Below, piece after piece: positions 18,374-31,175 of a stretch of 64,000 bases of DNA (positions within the stretch are counted from its first letter, which is position 1; the number at the start of each line of letters is the position of its first letter). The stretch spans positions 469,928-533,927 of the forward strand of contig UCJA01000010.1 of the NCBI GenBank assembly GCA_900472675.1. Reading direction: 5' to 3'. The DNA comes from Hyphomicrobiales bacterium. Its GTDB lineage: Bacteria > Pseudomonadota > Alphaproteobacteria > Rhizobiales > Rhizobiaceae. The notes beneath the pieces were generated by a model. That model did no database searches and had not been told where the DNA came from. It saw only the letters and a program-made list of their open reading frames with translations. Position numbers and translations under genes: made by a program.

Positions 18374-18858
18374 CCCTTACCGTCAACGGACAATCCCATC
18401 AGGTCGACGTAGATCCGGATACGCCGCTGCTTTACGTGCTGCGCGACGAGCTGAAGTTGAATGCCGCCAAATACGGCTGCGGTCTTGGCCAGTGCGGCGC
18501 ATGCACGGTCATGATCGATGGCGAGGCAGTCTTCTCCTGTGTCACGCCGATCGTTGTGCTCGAAGGGCGAAACATCACGACCGTGGAAGGTCTCGGAACC
18601 ATCGAGGCTCCGGGCCCGATGCAGCAGGCCTTCATCGAGGAGCAGGCTGCCCAGTGCGGTTACTGCATCCCCGGCATGATGATGCGCGCCCAGGTGTTGC
18701 TGCAGCGGGATCCGGCTGCAAGCGATGAAGAGATCCGCGCGCACATGGAACCCAACCTCTGTCGCTGCGGCACCCATATGCGCATCGTGGCCGCCATCAA
18801 GCGGGCCGGCAAGCTGATGCAGACGGCTTCGGTCGATACCGCCAAGAGGACAGGCTGA
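18367..18858 (+). CDS. 2Fe-2S subunit of xanthine-dehydrogenase-family molybdenum hydroxylase (IorA type)
   Basis: A 163-residue small subunit with two [2Fe-2S] domains: plant-type ferredoxin cysteines in CGLGQCGACTVMIDG plus a later Cys, and the helical domain motifs QCGYCIPGMMM and LCRCGTH. The start ATG 18367 lies in the end of the cytochrome gene. It has no signal peptide and would be exported as a complex with the Tat-bearing large subunit. The stop overlaps the next start as TGATG. Closest recognised types are IorA (isoquinoline oxidoreductase) and aldehyde dehydrogenase small subunits. Confidence 0.92.
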   Translation: MVALTVNGQSHQVDVDPDTPLLYVLRDELKLNAAKYGCGLGQCGACTVMIDGEAVFSCVTPIVVLEGRNITTVEGLGTIEAPGPMQQAFIEEQAAQCGYCIPGMMMRAQVLLQRDPAASDEEIRAHMEPNLCRCGTHMRIVAAIKRAGKLMQTASVDTAKRTG

Positions 18859-21128
18859 TGGAACGCATGACCATTCCAGACCTCAGCAGGCGCTCCGTCC
18901 TGTTCGGTACCGGCGCCCTCGTCATGGCGTTTACGATGCGTCCGGCACTTGCCCAGACGACGCAGGCCCCCGGTGATGAAACCCAGAATTTCCAGGCGGT
19001 CGAACAGCCCGCTCCAGACCTGCCGGGAAGCCTGAAGACCAACCCGAACCTCGAATCCTGGATCAGGATCGAGGCGTCCGGGCATGCCACCATCTTCACG
19101 GGCAAGGCGGAGCTCGGGCAGGGCATAAAGACGGCACTGCTCCAGATCGCTGCGGAAGAGCTGAAAATACCCTTCGAGGGCCTGTCGCTGATCGGTCCCG
19201 ATACGGTCCTGTCTCCCAACGAAGGCTATACGGCCGGCAGCCATTCCATCCAGGACAGCGGCACAGCGATCCGGCATGCGGCCGCCCAGGCGCGGGACAT
19301 CCTGATTGGCGAAGCGGCACGGCGTTTGTCGTTGCCGGTCGAGCAGCTGCGGGCAGAAAAGGGCACCGTGCTCGGACCCGCCGGGCAGAAACTGGGCTAT
19401 GGCGAACTCGTCTCCGACCATCTGATCGAAGGTCGTGCGCAGCCGGTATCGAAGCTGACGCCGGCTGGCGATTTCGTGGAGATGGGCACGCCACGCCACC
19501 GGATCGACATTCCGGGCAAGGTGACAGGCGGTGCCGCCTACATCCAGGACATGCGCCCGGACGGCATGCTGCACGGCCGCATCGTCCGGCCACCAAGCCC
19601 TGCTGCACGGCTTCAGAGCGTCGACCTTTCGGGCGTGGAGACCATGCCGGGCGTCGTCAAGGTCGTTCGCGACGGTAGTTTCCTCGGTGTTCTTGCCGAG
19701 AAGGAATGGCAGGCTATCAAGGCAATGCGCGCGCTTTCCGCTGCTGCCCAGTGGTCGGAACAGGCGTCGCTGCCGGAGATAAACGATCTGCCCAAGGCCC
19801 TGATGGCAATACCCGCCGAGGACGGTGTGGTCGTCGACAAGCAGGTGCCGGTTGCCGTTACGCGGACGCAGGAGGCGACATTTACCCGCCCCTACCAGAT
19901 CCACGGCTCGATCGGCCCGTCGTGTGGTCTCGCCCATCTTGTCGATGGCCTGACAACCGTATGGACCCATACGCAAGGGGTCTATCCGGACCAGAAGGCC
20001 ATCGCTCAGATGCTGGGTGTGCCGATCGAACAGGTCCGCTGCATCCACGTCGAGGGCTCGGGCTGCTACGGCCACAATGGCGCAGATGATGCAGCAGCCG
20101 ATGCGGCGCTGCTGGCCCAGGCGATGCCGGGCCGTCCCGTCAAGGTGCAGTGGATGCGCGAGCAGGAACATGCATGGGAGCCCTTCTCGCCGGGCATGGT
20201 CACGAAAGTCCGCGCCGGGCTCGACGACAAGGGCAATATCCTCGACTGGAACTACGAGCTCTGGAGCAACAGCCACAATTCAAGGCCCGGGACAGCCGGT
20301 GCGTTGCTGCCTGCCCAACACATGGCTAAGGCTTTTCCGCCGGATGTGCCGAAGCTGCAGATCACGCCGGAAGGAAACGGGGATCGCAACTCCAACCCGC
20401 TCTATGCCTTCCCCAGCCGGCATGTCATCTGGCATTTTCTGACCGAGGCACCGATCCGGGTTTCCGCACTGCGAGGACTCGGCGCCTACATGAATGTCTT
20501 TTCCATCGAGAACTTTATGGATGACCTGGCCGTGCAGGCAAAGGCGGACCCGGTCGAGTACCGGCTGCGGCACTTGCAGGATCAGCGTGCAAAGGATGTG
20601 GTAAGCCGCGCGGCGGAGATGTTCGGCTGGAAGGCCGGACAGGCAGCGCCGGAAGGGCATGGTTACGGGTTCGCCTTCGCGCGCTACAAGAACCTCGCCG
20701 CCTATTGTGCCGTTGCCCTGGAGGTCAAGGTCGAACCGGAGACGGGACGCGTCCGATTGATCCGCGCGTCCTCCGCCGTGGATGCCGGCGAGGTCGTCAA
20801 TCCCAACGGGGTCGCGAACCAGGTGCAGGGCGGCATCATCCAGGCGGCCAGCTGGACGCTTTACGAAGGCCTCACCTTCGACCGGACACGGATCACCAGC
20901 GTCGACTGGTCCACCTATCCGATCATGCGTTTCGATGCACTGCCGGAGGCGATCGACGTCGACATCATCCCCCGTCACGGGACGCCCTTCCTCGGGGCCG
21001 GCGAATGCAGTCAGGGTCCGGGCGGCGCGGCCGTAGCAAATGCCATCACGCATGCGATCGGTCGTCGCGTCTACGACCTGCCCCTGACACGCGAGCGGGT
21101 TCGGGACGCAGCACAGAAGCGCGTCTGA
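18858..21128 (+). CDS. Molybdopterin-binding large subunit of molybdenum hydroxylase (IorB/aldehyde dehydrogenase type), Tat-exported
   Basis: A 756-residue catalytic subunit that binds molybdenum cytosine dinucleotide cofactor. The twin-arginine signal SRRSVLFGTGALV with cleavage near ALAQ (residue about 35) directs the folded complex to the periplasm. Family segments include GKAELGQGIKTAL, a central IHVEGSGCYGHNGADDAAAD and the C-terminal GAGECSQGPGGAAVANAI, where the glutamate is the expected catalytic base. No FAD subunit is present; with the cytochrome c upstream this is an aldehyde- or N-heterocycle-oxidising respiratory enzyme. No XdhC- or MocA-type maturation gene is in the window. 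Substrate unknown. Confidence 0.9.
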   Translation: MERMTIPDLSRRSVLFGTGALVMAFTMRPALAQTTQAPGDETQNFQAVEQPAPDLPGSLKTNPNLESWIRIEASGHATIFTGKAELGQGIKTALLQIAAEELKIPFEGLSLIGPDTVLSPNEGYTAGSHSIQDSGTAIRHAAAQARDILIGEAARRLSLPVEQLRAEKGTVLGPAGQKLGYGELVSDHLIEGRAQPVSKLTPAGDFVEMGTPRHRIDIPGKVTGGAAYIQDMRPDGMLHGRIVRPPSPAARLQSVDLSGVETMPGVVKVVRDGSFLGVLAEKEWQAIKAMRALSAAAQWSEQASLPEINDLPKALMAIPAEDGVVVDKQVPVAVTRTQEATFTRPYQIHGSIGPSCGLAHLVDGLTTVWTHTQGVYPDQKAIAQMLGVPIEQVRCIHVEGSGCYGHNGADDAAADAALLAQAMPGRPVKVQWMREQEHAWEPFSPGMVTKVRAGLDDKGNILDWNYELWSNSHNSRPGTAGALLPAQHMAKAFPPDVPKLQITPEGNGDRNSNPLYAFPSRHVIWHFLTEAPIRVSALRGLGAYMNVFSIENFMDDLAVQAKADPVEYRLRHLQDQRAKDVVSRAAEMFGWKAGQAAPEGHGYGFAFARYKNLAAYCAVALEVKVEPETGRVRLIRASSAVDAGEVVNPNGVANQVQGGIIQAASWTLYEGLTFDRTRITSVDWSTYPIMRFDALPEAIDVDIIPRHGTPFLGAGECSQGPGGAAVANAITHAIGRRVYDLPLTRERVRDAAQKRV

Positions 21129-21167
21129 CCCTAGGTTCGCTTCGGACCAGATCCACAAAAAAGACCA

Positions 21168-21190
21168 CCAGGGCGCCGTGTGCGCCCTGG
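21168..21190 (+). terminator. Hairpin after the molybdenum hydroxylase operon
   Basis: CCAGGGCGC-CGTGT-GCGCCCTGG forms a perfect 9-bp stem 40 bases after the large-subunit stop, with only a short T-run (GTTTC) after it. Probable terminator. Confidence 0.6.
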
Positions 21191-21320
21191 GCCGTTTCAG
21201 GCTCCTGCCCGGCATGGGTGACGCTGCCTTAAAAGCGACCTTTCCGTCAAAAAATCTCCCGAAATCTCACGGCTCTCCACGCCCGCACAAGCCAGCGGCG
21301 TTTACCTTGAAGCGGGCGCG

Positions 21321-21336
21321 TTAACCATTTGTTAAC
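21321..21336 (+). promoter_or_regulatory. CtrA-type binding site upstream of minC
   Basis: TTAACCATTTGTTAAC matches the full CtrA consensus TTAA-N7-TTAAC exactly and lies 42 bases before the minC start, where it would overlap the promoter. In alphaproteobacteria CtrA couples transcription to the cell cycle, and CtrA control of min genes is known in Sinorhizobium. Binding here is inferred. Confidence 0.75.
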
Positions 21337-21377
21337 CACGCAGACCGTAGAACCTCGTCAACGAATTGTTTACGTAG

Positions 21378-22121
21378 ATGACCAAAGTGCTAACAGATTC
21401 ACGCTCGATCCGTATCAAGGGACGCTCGTTCCTGGCGGTCGTCCTTTCACCCGATCTGCCGCTCGACGAGTGGCTAGTGCTGCTTGACGATCTTGCAGCG
21501 CGCTCCGCGGGCTTCTTCCTCGGCCGTCCGGTGGTGCTGGACGTCTCCGACTTGGCGATCGATCGCGCGCAGCTCAAGTCGCTGATCGAGGAGCTGGGGC
21601 AGCGCAGCGTCCGCATCATGGGCATCGAAGGTGCAAAGCCGTCGATGATGGAACCGGGCATGCCGCCTGCGATGAAGGGCGGCCGACCTGCGGCCGACTT
21701 CGAGGTGGAGGAAAAGGAGCCGCAGCCCGTATCCGAGATGCGGAACTCAGCTCCGGACAAGCCGGCTGTGCCAGACCATAAGCCGGTGGTCACCCAGTCG
21801 CTCGTCATCAACGAGCCGATCAGGTCGGGCCAGTCGGTGATATTTCCGGAAGGCGACGTGACGATCATCGGATCGGTCGCCTCCGGCGCAGAGATCATAG
21901 CAGGGGGCTCCGTCCATATTTACGGCGCCTTGCGCGGCCGGGTCATGGCCGGATCGATCGGGAATGCCTCTGCACGCATCTTCTGCCGCAGGCTTGAAGC
22001 GGAGCTGATCGCGATCGACGGAGTCTACAAGATGGCGGAGGACATGGATCCACGCCTGCTTGGTCAATCGGTCCAGCTTTGGCTGGAGGGCGACGCAATC
22101 ATGGCTGAAACACTTATCTAG
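21378..22121 (+). CDS. minC: Septum site-determining protein MinC
   Basis: A 247-residue inhibitor of FtsZ ring assembly. The N-terminal FtsZ-interacting domain (about 1-100) is joined by a proline-rich linker to the C-terminal beta-helix domain (about 140-247) with the hallmark pattern GDVTIIGSVASGAEIIAGG, HIYGALRGRVMAG and ARIFCRRLEAELIAIDGVY. First of minCDE, 28 bases ahead of minD. A CtrA-type site overlaps its promoter region. It works with MinD, which carries it to the membrane. Confidence 0.95.
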   Translation: MTKVLTDSRSIRIKGRSFLAVVLSPDLPLDEWLVLLDDLAARSAGFFLGRPVVLDVSDLAIDRAQLKSLIEELGQRSVRIMGIEGAKPSMMEPGMPPAMKGGRPAADFEVEEKEPQPVSEMRNSAPDKPAVPDHKPVVTQSLVINEPIRSGQSVIFPEGDVTIIGSVASGAEIIAGGSVHIYGALRGRVMAGSIGNASARIFCRRLEAELIAIDGVYKMAEDMDPRLLGQSVQLWLEGDAIMAETLI

Positions 22122-22149
22122 GCCTCAGGGCCGAGCACAGGAGATCAAG

Positions 22150-22965
22150 ATGGGGAAAGTCATCGTAGTCACGTCAGGCAAGGGCGGCGTCGGCAAGACC
22201 ACGTCGACCGCTGCACTGGGCGCGGCGCTGGCGCAGCGCAACGAGAAGGTCGTCGTCGTCGATTTCGACGTCGGGCTGCGCAACCTGGACCTGGTCATGG
22301 GAGCGGAACGCCGGGTCGTCTACGATCTGGTCAACGTCATCCAGGGCGATGCCAAGCTGCCGCAGGCGCTGATCCGCGACAAGCGGCTTGAGAACCTGTT
22401 TCTGCTGCCGGCTTCGCAGACCCGCGACAAGGACAATCTCACGCCAGAAGGCGTCGAGTGGGTCATCGCCGAGCTGAAGCGCTACTTCGACTGGGTCATC
22501 TGCGACAGCCCGGCCGGCATCGAGCGGGGCGCGACCCTTGCCATGCGGCATGCCGACGTCGCCGTCGTGGTCACCAACCCCGAAGTGTCCTCGGTGCGCG
22601 ACTCGGACCGAATCATCGGCCTGCTGGATTCCAAGACGCTGAAGGCAGAGCGCGGCGAGCGTATCGAAAAGCATCTCCTTTTGACCCGCTACGACGCCAC
22701 CCGCGCCGAGCGCGGCGACATGCTGAAGGTCGAGGACGTGCTGGACATCCTCTCGATCCCGCTAATCGGCATCATCCCGGAAAGCACCGATGTGCTGCGC
22801 GCTTCCAACATGGGCTCGCCGGTTACCCTCGCCGATGCCAAGAGCGCCGCGGCCATGGCCTATTTCGATGCAGCCCGCCGTTTGGCTGGGGAAGACCTGC
22901 CGATCACCATCCCGGGTGAACGCCGTGGCATCTTCGGCAAGATTTTCGGAAGGAAGGCGGCATGA
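22150..22965 (+). CDS. minD: Septum site-determining ATPase MinD
   Basis: A 271-residue ParA-family ATPase with the deviant Walker A motif [10 protein letters not shown] (residues about 9-18), [17 protein letters not shown] and the C-terminal amphipathic membrane-targeting helix [10 protein letters not shown]. It binds the membrane in its ATP form, recruits MinC and is released by MinE. ATG 22150 is used: AGGAG lies just upstream and the Walker motif then falls in its normal place. The stop overlaps the minE start as ATGA. Confidence 0.97.
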   Translation: MGKVIVVTSGKGGVGKTTSTAALGAALAQRNEKVVVVDFDVGLRNLDLVMGAERRVVYDLVNVIQGDAKLPQALIRDKRLENLFLLPASQTRDKDNLTPEGVEWVIAELKRYFDWVICDSPAGIERGATLAMRHADVAVVVTNPEVSSVRDSDRIIGLLDSKTLKAERGERIEKHLLLTRYDATRAERGDMLKVEDVLDILSIPLIGIIPESTDVLRASNMGSPVTLADAKSAAAMAYFDAARRLAGEDLPITIPGERRGIFGKIFGRKAA

Positions 22966-23222
22966 GCATATTCCGTCTCTTTGGCCGGCCGCGTTCGGCA
23001 CCGATGGCCCGCGAGCGGCTCCAGGTTTTGCTCGCCCATGAGCGTTCTTCCGTGGGCACGGACCTGGTCTCGCTGCTGCGCGAAGAAATCCTGGCAGTGA
23101 TTGCCAAGCACGTGCAGGTCGACGCGGACAAGGTCCAGGTGAAGCTCGATGGCAACGAGCATGTCACGATTCTGGAAATCGATGTGGAGATCCCGCGCGA
23201 TTCGGCCGTCATGGCCGCTTGA
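22962..23222 (+). CDS. minE: Cell division topological specificity factor MinE
   Basis: An 86-residue MinE of normal length: N-terminal amphipathic and MinD-contact region ([13 protein letters not shown]), followed by the dimerisation domain ([21 protein letters not shown]). It stimulates MinD ATPase and keeps MinC away from mid-cell. Overlaps minD by 4 bases; last gene of the operon, followed by a strong hairpin. Confidence 0.96.
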   Translation: MSIFRLFGRPRSAPMARERLQVLLAHERSSVGTDLVSLLREEILAVIAKHVQVDADKVQVKLDGNEHVTILEIDVEIPRDSAVMAA

Positions 23223-23278
23223 GCCGCCGAAAAACCACAGAAGTTCCGCGGTCTAGCGAAAATATTTGTTTATGCTGA

Positions 23279-23311
23279 AACACCCCCGGATTAAGCCGAT
23301 CCGGGGGTGTT
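23279..23311 (+). terminator. Strong hairpin terminator after minCDE
   Basis: AACACCCCCGGAT and ATCCGGGGGTGTT form a perfect 13-bp stem with a 7-base loop, 57 bases after the minE stop. It separates minCDE from the following translocase gene. Confidence 0.8.
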
Positions 23312-23423
23312 GCGCTGTTTGGGACGGCCGATTTCCGAGCCTTGGAAAGGGACACTTAACCTTTATTTTCTATTGCAGAAGCTTCGCGTCGATCGTCCTC
23401 TTGCCCATCGGTGTAGTGAGTAA

Positions 23424-26237
<2,814 letters not shown>

Positions 26238-26252
<15 letters not shown>

Positions 26253-26272
26253 GCCGCCCGGCATCTTTTCTT
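26238..26272 (+). terminator. Intrinsic terminator of the FtsK-type gene
   Basis: ATGCCGGGCG-TCTAAGC-CGCCCGGCAT forms a perfect 10-bp stem followed by CTTTTCTT. The loop contains the translocase stop codon. Classic intrinsic terminator, also suited to end the convergent MFS gene. Confidence 0.9.
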
Positions 26273-26290
26273 CGCACTGGACCTGATTGT

Positions 26291-27655
26291 TTAAACGCGG
26301 CCCTGCGGTTCCATGCTGCTGTTGTTGGTCACCCGCGCCAGCAGTAGCGCGAGGATCGTGCAGATCGCACCGGAGATCAGATAGCCGCCGATGAAGATGA
26401 TCCCGAACTGTGTGGCGAGACCGAGCGCCACCAGCGGGGCAAAGCCGGCGCCGATCAGCCAGGACAGATCAGACGTGAGTGCCGAGCCCGTATAGCGGTA
26501 GCGCTGGCCGAAACGGGAGGATACCGCACCGGATGCCTGGCCGAAGGAAAGGCCGAGGATGGCAAAACCGATGATGATGTAGGCGTCCTGACCGAACTCG
26601 CCTGCGTCGAGCAGGAAGGGTGCCGAGAAGCTGAAGATGGCGATGATGACAGCGCCGATCAGCAGCTGGCGGCGACGTCCGATCCGGTCTGCGAGCAGGC
26701 CGGACAGCATGACGGTGCATAGGCCTACCAGAGCACCCAGCACCTGAATGAACAGGAAGCTGCCCGGGGTCTGGCCGCCGCGAAGCGTGACCCAGCCAAG
26801 CGGGAAGATCGTCACCAGATGGAACATTGCAAAGCTTGCGAGCGGCACGAAAGCGCCGAGCAGGATGTCGCGGCCGTGGACGCGCAACACTTCAAGAATA
26901 GGCGTCGGCTCCAGCTCATGGTTCGCCAGGGCATCACCGAACTCGCGCGAGGCAACGATTCGCAGCCGAGCAAAAAGAGCGACGACGTTGATGGCGAAGG
27001 CAACGAAGAAGGGGTAGCGCCATCCCCAGCTCAGGAAATCCGCATCGGTAAGGTTGACGGCGAAATAGCCAAACAGCGTGCTGGCCAGCGCAAAACCGAA
27101 GGGCGCACCGAGCTGCGGGACCATGGCGTAGAAGCCGCGGCGGTTTTCAGGAGCGTTGAGCGCCAGAAGGGACGCCAGTCCATCCCAGGCGCCGCCGAGC
27201 GCAAAGCCCTGGCCGAGCCGGAACAGCGCCAGAAGGGCAGGGGACCACATGCCGATGCTCTCGTAGCCGGGCAGGAAGGCAATCGACGCCGTCGATCCGC
27301 CCAGCAGGAAGAGGGCAATCGTCAGTTTAGTTCCTCGGCCGTAGCGGCTGTCGATCCACATGAACACGACGGACCCGACCGGACGCGCCAGGAAGGCCAG
27401 TGAGAAGACCGCGAAGGAATAGAGTGTGGCTGTCACCGGGTCGCCGGCGAAGGAGAACACCAGGCGGGGGAAGACCAGCACGGAGGCAAGGCCATAGACG
27501 AAGAAGTCGAAGAACTCTCCGGTTCGTCCGATGATCACGCCGATCACAATGCTGCCGGCAGAAATCGGCTTGTCGTCATGGATCTGCCGCGCATCGCGCT
27601 CCATCGATGCTGATGAGGGCTGCGTCGCATCCCAATGGTTCGTTGACTCGGTCAT
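26291..27655 (-). CDS. MFS metabolite:proton symporter (ShiA/ProP-like)
   Basis: A 454-residue, 12-helix major facilitator of the metabolite:H+ symporter group. Typical features are GRTGEFFDFFVYGLAS in helix 1, RPVGSVVFMWIDSRYGRGTKL (loop 2-3) and LADRIGRRRQ (loop 8-9). Relatives carry shikimate, alpha-ketoglutarate, citrate, proline or betaine. ATG 27655 is preferred because AGGAGGAA lies 7 bases upstream; the frame extends 21 codons further without one. It stands alone, convergent to the translocase gene and divergent from cyoA. Substrate unknown. Confidence 0.85.
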   Translation of the reverse strand: MTESTNHWDATQPSSASMERDARQIHDDKPISAGSIVIGVIIGRTGEFFDFFVYGLASVLVFPRLVFSFAGDPVTATLYSFAVFSLAFLARPVGSVVFMWIDSRYGRGTKLTIALFLLGGSTASIAFLPGYESIGMWSPALLALFRLGQGFALGGAWDGLASLLALNAPENRRGFYAMVPQLGAPFGFALASTLFGYFAVNLTDADFLSWGWRYPFFVAFAINVVALFARLRIVASREFGDALANHELEPTPILEVLRVHGRDILLGAFVPLASFAMFHLVTIFPLGWVTLRGGQTPGSFLFIQVLGALVGLCTVMLSGLLADRIGRRRQLLIGAVIIAIFSFSAPFLLDAGEFGQDAYIIIGFAILGLSFGQASGAVSSRFGQRYRYTGSALTSDLSWLIGAGFAPLVALGLATQFGIIFIGGYLISGAICTILALLLARVTNNSSMEPQGRV

Positions 27656-27939
27656 GATCGAGTTCCTCCTGCACTTCGGACTAGCATGAGAATGTCGGCA
27701 ACTGCTCCTGTCAATCAAGATTCATACAGGAAAAATAATAGGTCGCATAAGTGCTACAAAATGCCTCTGTTCATCGCCCGCGACTTCCCTAAGTTACGTT
27801 TGTGAACGCATTCAACTGCCATGCGTCTGGACGAGCACGCTGCAACGCGATAGCGGATGTTGCAGTGCGACGAAACACCTCATGGAGATTGAGGCACCGC
27901 TGCTTTAGGCGGTTTCAACAAATTGCAGGTCCCGAGCTG

Positions 27940-29124
27940 ATGTCATTCATGAAGCGTCTATTTCAGTTTTCCACCGCCATTTCGCTACCGCTTCTGGCTG
28001 GTTGCAACATGGTCGTCATGTCCCCGTCGGGGGATATCGCATCGCAGCAGCGCGATCTCATCGTGGTCTCCACCGTGCTTATGTTGCTGATTATCGTTCC
28101 GGTTGTGTGCCTCAGCCTCTACTTCGCCTGGCACTACCGTGCGTCGAACGAGAAGGCGACCTATGATCCCGAATGGCACCATTCGACCCGTCTCGAGGTC
28201 GTGATCTGGTCGGCGCCGCTGGCCATCATCATCGCGCTGGGCGCCATCACCTGGATCAGCACCCACAAGCTCGACCCCTATCGCCCGCTCGACCGGATCG
28301 ATGCAGAGCGGACCATTCCGGAAGGCGTGAAGCCGCTGACGGTGGAAGTGGTGGCACTCGACTGGAAGTGGCTGTTCTTCTATCCGGAGCTTGGAATCGC
28401 GACGGTCAACGAGCTCGCAGCGCCCGTGGACGTGCCGATCAGCTTCAAGATTACCGCCAGCTCGGTCATGAACTCCTTCTATATCCCCGCACTCGCAGGC
28501 CAGGTCTATGCCATGCCCGGCATGGAGACCAAGCTGCATGCGGTGATCAACAAGGAAGGCGAGTTCAAAGGCTTCTCGGCCAATTACAGCGGCTCCGGCT
28601 TCTCGCACATGAACTTCAAGTTCCATGGCCTGAATCAGCAGGGCTTCGACGACTGGGTTGCCCGGGTAAAGAACCAGGGTACGGCTCTCAACCGCGACAC
28701 TTACCTGAAGCTTGAAAAGCCGAGCGAGGCCGAGCCGGTCCGCTACTACGCGAGCGCAGAGAAGGATCTCTACAAGGCTGTGCTCAACCTCTGCGCCCAG
28801 CCGGGCAAGATGTGCATGGACGAGATGATGCACATCGACGCCATGGGCGGTGCGGGCAAGGAAAGCCATGAAAACCGGGAAAAGCTGGAATACGACAACC
28901 GGCGCGTGGAACGGGGCGATATGACCAATGCGGCGACATTCCCGGCATCGGGTGCACCCGCACGCAGCGAAGCGCCGAACCACACCGTCAACGACAACGG
29001 CGGACAGCCGATGCAGCACGACATGCACAACATGCCGGGAATGGACAGTGGCGAACAGTCCCCTCCGGCAGCCGAGAGCGGTGGCAGCAATCCCGCGCCG
29101 ACGCAATTGAACAACAACAACTGA
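27940..29124 (+). CDS. cyoA: Cytochrome bo quinol oxidase subunit II (lipoprotein)
   Basis: A 394-residue membrane-anchored subunit. It has a lipoprotein signal with lipobox LLAGC, two membrane helices (about 40-65 and 85-105) and a periplasmic cupredoxin-like domain. The CuA ligands of cytochrome c oxidases are absent from the VMNSFYIPALAGQVYAMPGM region, so this is a quinol oxidase. The C-terminus is extended (about residues 310-394) compared with E. coli CyoA and ends in a Met/His-rich stretch QHDMHNMPGMD, possibly copper-binding. First of cyoABCD-surf1. ATG 27940 or 27949 could be used; neither has a strong ribosome site. Confidence 0.93.
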   Translation: MSFMKRLFQFSTAISLPLLAGCNMVVMSPSGDIASQQRDLIVVSTVLMLLIIVPVVCLSLYFAWHYRASNEKATYDPEWHHSTRLEVVIWSAPLAIIIALGAITWISTHKLDPYRPLDRIDAERTIPEGVKPLTVEVVALDWKWLFFYPELGIATVNELAAPVDVPISFKITASSVMNSFYIPALAGQVYAMPGMETKLHAVINKEGEFKGFSANYSGSGFSHMNFKFHGLNQQGFDDWVARVKNQGTALNRDTYLKLEKPSEAEPVRYYASAEKDLYKAVLNLCAQPGKMCMDEMMHIDAMGGAGKESHENREKLEYDNRRVERGDMTNAATFPASGAPARSEAPNHTVNDNGGQPMQHDMHNMPGMDSGEQSPPAAESGGSNPAPTQLNNNN

Positions 29125-29168
29125 ACTCGACGCTTGGCGTCTCCGTTAATTGATGATCGGGTAACCCC

Positions 29169-31172
29169 ATGTTTTCCAATCCTGACCTTCTGAAGTTTAT
29201 CTTCGGCCGGTTGACCCTAGAGGCCATCCCCTATCACGAGCCCATCCTGATCGTGACCTTCCTCGGTGTTGCGGTCGGCGGCCTCGCGGTGGTCGCAGCG
29301 ATCACCTATTTCAAGTTCTGGGGCCCGCTCTGGCGCGACTGGATCACCAGTGTCGATCACAAGAAGATCGGCATCATGTACATCATTCTCGCCATCATCA
29401 TGCTGTTGCGCGGTTTTTCGGACGCGCTTTTGATGCGCGCCCAGCAGGCGATCTCCTTCGGCGACAATGAAGGCTTCCTGCCGCCGCATCACTACGACCA
29501 GATCTTCACCGCGCATGGCGTGATCATGATCTTCTTCGTGGCCATGCCCTTCGTCACGGGGTTCATGAACTTCGTGGTGCCGCTGCAGATCGGCGCCCGC
29601 GACGTCTCCTTCCCGTTCCTCAACAACTTCTCCTTCTGGATGACGACGGCCGGCGCGATCATCATCATGCTGTCGCTGTTCATCGGAGAATTTGCGCAGA
29701 CCGGCTGGCTGGCCTATCCGCCGCTGTCGGGTGCGGCCTACAGCCCAGGCGTCGGGGTGGACTATTATATCTGGGGCCTGCAGGTCGCAGGTGTCGGCAC
29801 GACCCTTTCGGGCATCAACCTCATCGCCACCATCGTCAAGATGCGCGCACCGGGCATGACCCTGATGAAGATGCCGATCTTCACCTGGACATCGCTTTGC
29901 ACCAACGTGCTGATCGTCGCATCCTTCCCGATCCTGACGGCGACGCTCGCCCTGATGTCGCTCGACCGCTACGTCGGCACGAACTTCTTCACCAATGACC
30001 TTGGTGGGAACCCGATGATGTACGTCAACCTCATCTGGATCTGGGGTCACCCGGAAGTCTACATCCTGATCCTGCCGGCCTTCGGCATCTTCTCCGAAGT
30101 GGTTGCCACCTTCTCCGGCAAGCGCCTTTTCGGCTATGCCTCCATGGTCTACGCCACCTGCGTGATCATGATCCTGTCCTACCTGGTCTGGCTGCACCAC
30201 TTCTTCACCATGGGTTCGGGTGCATCGGTCAACGCCTTCTTCGGCATCACCACGATGATCATCTCGATCCCGACCGGTGCGAAGATCTTCAACTGGCTGT
30301 TCACAATGTATCGTGGCCGTATTCGCTACGAAGTTCCCATGCTGTGGACGATCGGCTTCATGGTCACCTTCGTGATCGGCGGCATGACGGGCGTCATGCT
30401 CGCGGTTCCGCCGGCCGACTTTGTGCTCCACAACTCGCTCTTCCTGATTGCCCACTTCCACAACGTCATCATCGGCGGCGTGCTGTTCGGACTGATGGCA
30501 GGCGTCAACTACTGGTATCCCAAGGCATTCGGCTACAAGCTGGATCCGTTCTGGGGCAAGATGTCCTTCTGGTTCTGGCTTGTCGGCTTCTACATCGCCT
30601 TCATGCCGCTCTACGTCCTTGGCCTGATGGGTGTCACCCGTCGCCTGTCGCACTTCGAAGACACGTCTCTGCAGATCTGGTTCATCGCGGCGGCTGTTGG
30701 TGCCGTGCTGATCGCCTGCGGCATCGCGTCCTTCATCATCCAACTGGTCGTCAGCTACCGGAAGCGCGTAGAGCTTGCGGACCTGACGGGCGACCCCTGG
30801 AACGGCCGTACCCTCGAGTGGTCGACATCGTCGCCGCCCCCGGACTACAACTTCGCCTACACGCCGGTCGTGCACGACCATGACGGCTGGTACGACATGA
30901 AGAACCGCGGTTACTCGCGTCCGCTTCAGGGGTTCAAGCCGATCCACATGCCGAAGAACACCGGCACCGGCGCGATCCTCTCCGCCTTCAGCATTGCCTT
31001 CGCCTTCGGGATGATCTGGTACATCTGGTGGCTGGTGGCCGCGTCGTTCATCGCCACGATGGCAGTCGCGATCTGGCATACCTTCAACTACAAGCGCGAT
31101 TTCTACATTCCCGCCGAGGATGTCTCGGCTGAGGAAGGTCGTCGCACCGAACTGCTCGCAAGGCAGGTGTGA
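29169..31172 (+). CDS. cyoB: Cytochrome bo quinol oxidase subunit I
   Basis: A 667-residue catalytic subunit that reduces oxygen to water and pumps protons. Haem-copper ligands are conserved: WGHPEVYI (CuB His about 294, cross-linked Tyr 298), the His pair in WLHHFF (about 343-344) and AHFHNVI (about 429 and 431) for the high-spin and low-spin haems. The offset from E. coli CyoB is a constant 10 residues, so the protein is collinear. It lies 44 bases after cyoA and 3 bases before cyoC. Confidence 0.97.
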   Translation: MFSNPDLLKFIFGRLTLEAIPYHEPILIVTFLGVAVGGLAVVAAITYFKFWGPLWRDWITSVDHKKIGIMYIILAIIMLLRGFSDALLMRAQQAISFGDNEGFLPPHHYDQIFTAHGVIMIFFVAMPFVTGFMNFVVPLQIGARDVSFPFLNNFSFWMTTAGAIIIMLSLFIGEFAQTGWLAYPPLSGAAYSPGVGVDYYIWGLQVAGVGTTLSGINLIATIVKMRAPGMTLMKMPIFTWTSLCTNVLIVASFPILTATLALMSLDRYVGTNFFTNDLGGNPMMYVNLIWIWGHPEVYILILPAFGIFSEVVATFSGKRLFGYASMVYATCVIMILSYLVWLHHFFTMGSGASVNAFFGITTMIISIPTGAKIFNWLFTMYRGRIRYEVPMLWTIGFMVTFVIGGMTGVMLAVPPADFVLHNSLFLIAHFHNVIIGGVLFGLMAGVNYWYPKAFGYKLDPFWGKMSFWFWLVGFYIAFMPLYVLGLMGVTRRLSHFEDTSLQIWFIAAAVGAVLIACGIASFIIQLVVSYRKRVELADLTGDPWNGRTLEWSTSSPPPDYNFAYTPVVHDHDGWYDMKNRGYSRPLQGFKPIHMPKNTGTGAILSAFSIAFAFGMIWYIWWLVAASFIATMAVAIWHTFNYKRDFYIPAEDVSAEEGRRTELLARQV

Positions 31173-31175
31173 TCC

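Noticed and set aside
27940..29124. Subunit II of an aa3 cytochrome c oxidase
   Set aside because: The CuA-binding Cys/His residues are missing and the neighbours are CyoB, CyoC and CyoD, so it is a quinol oxidase subunit.
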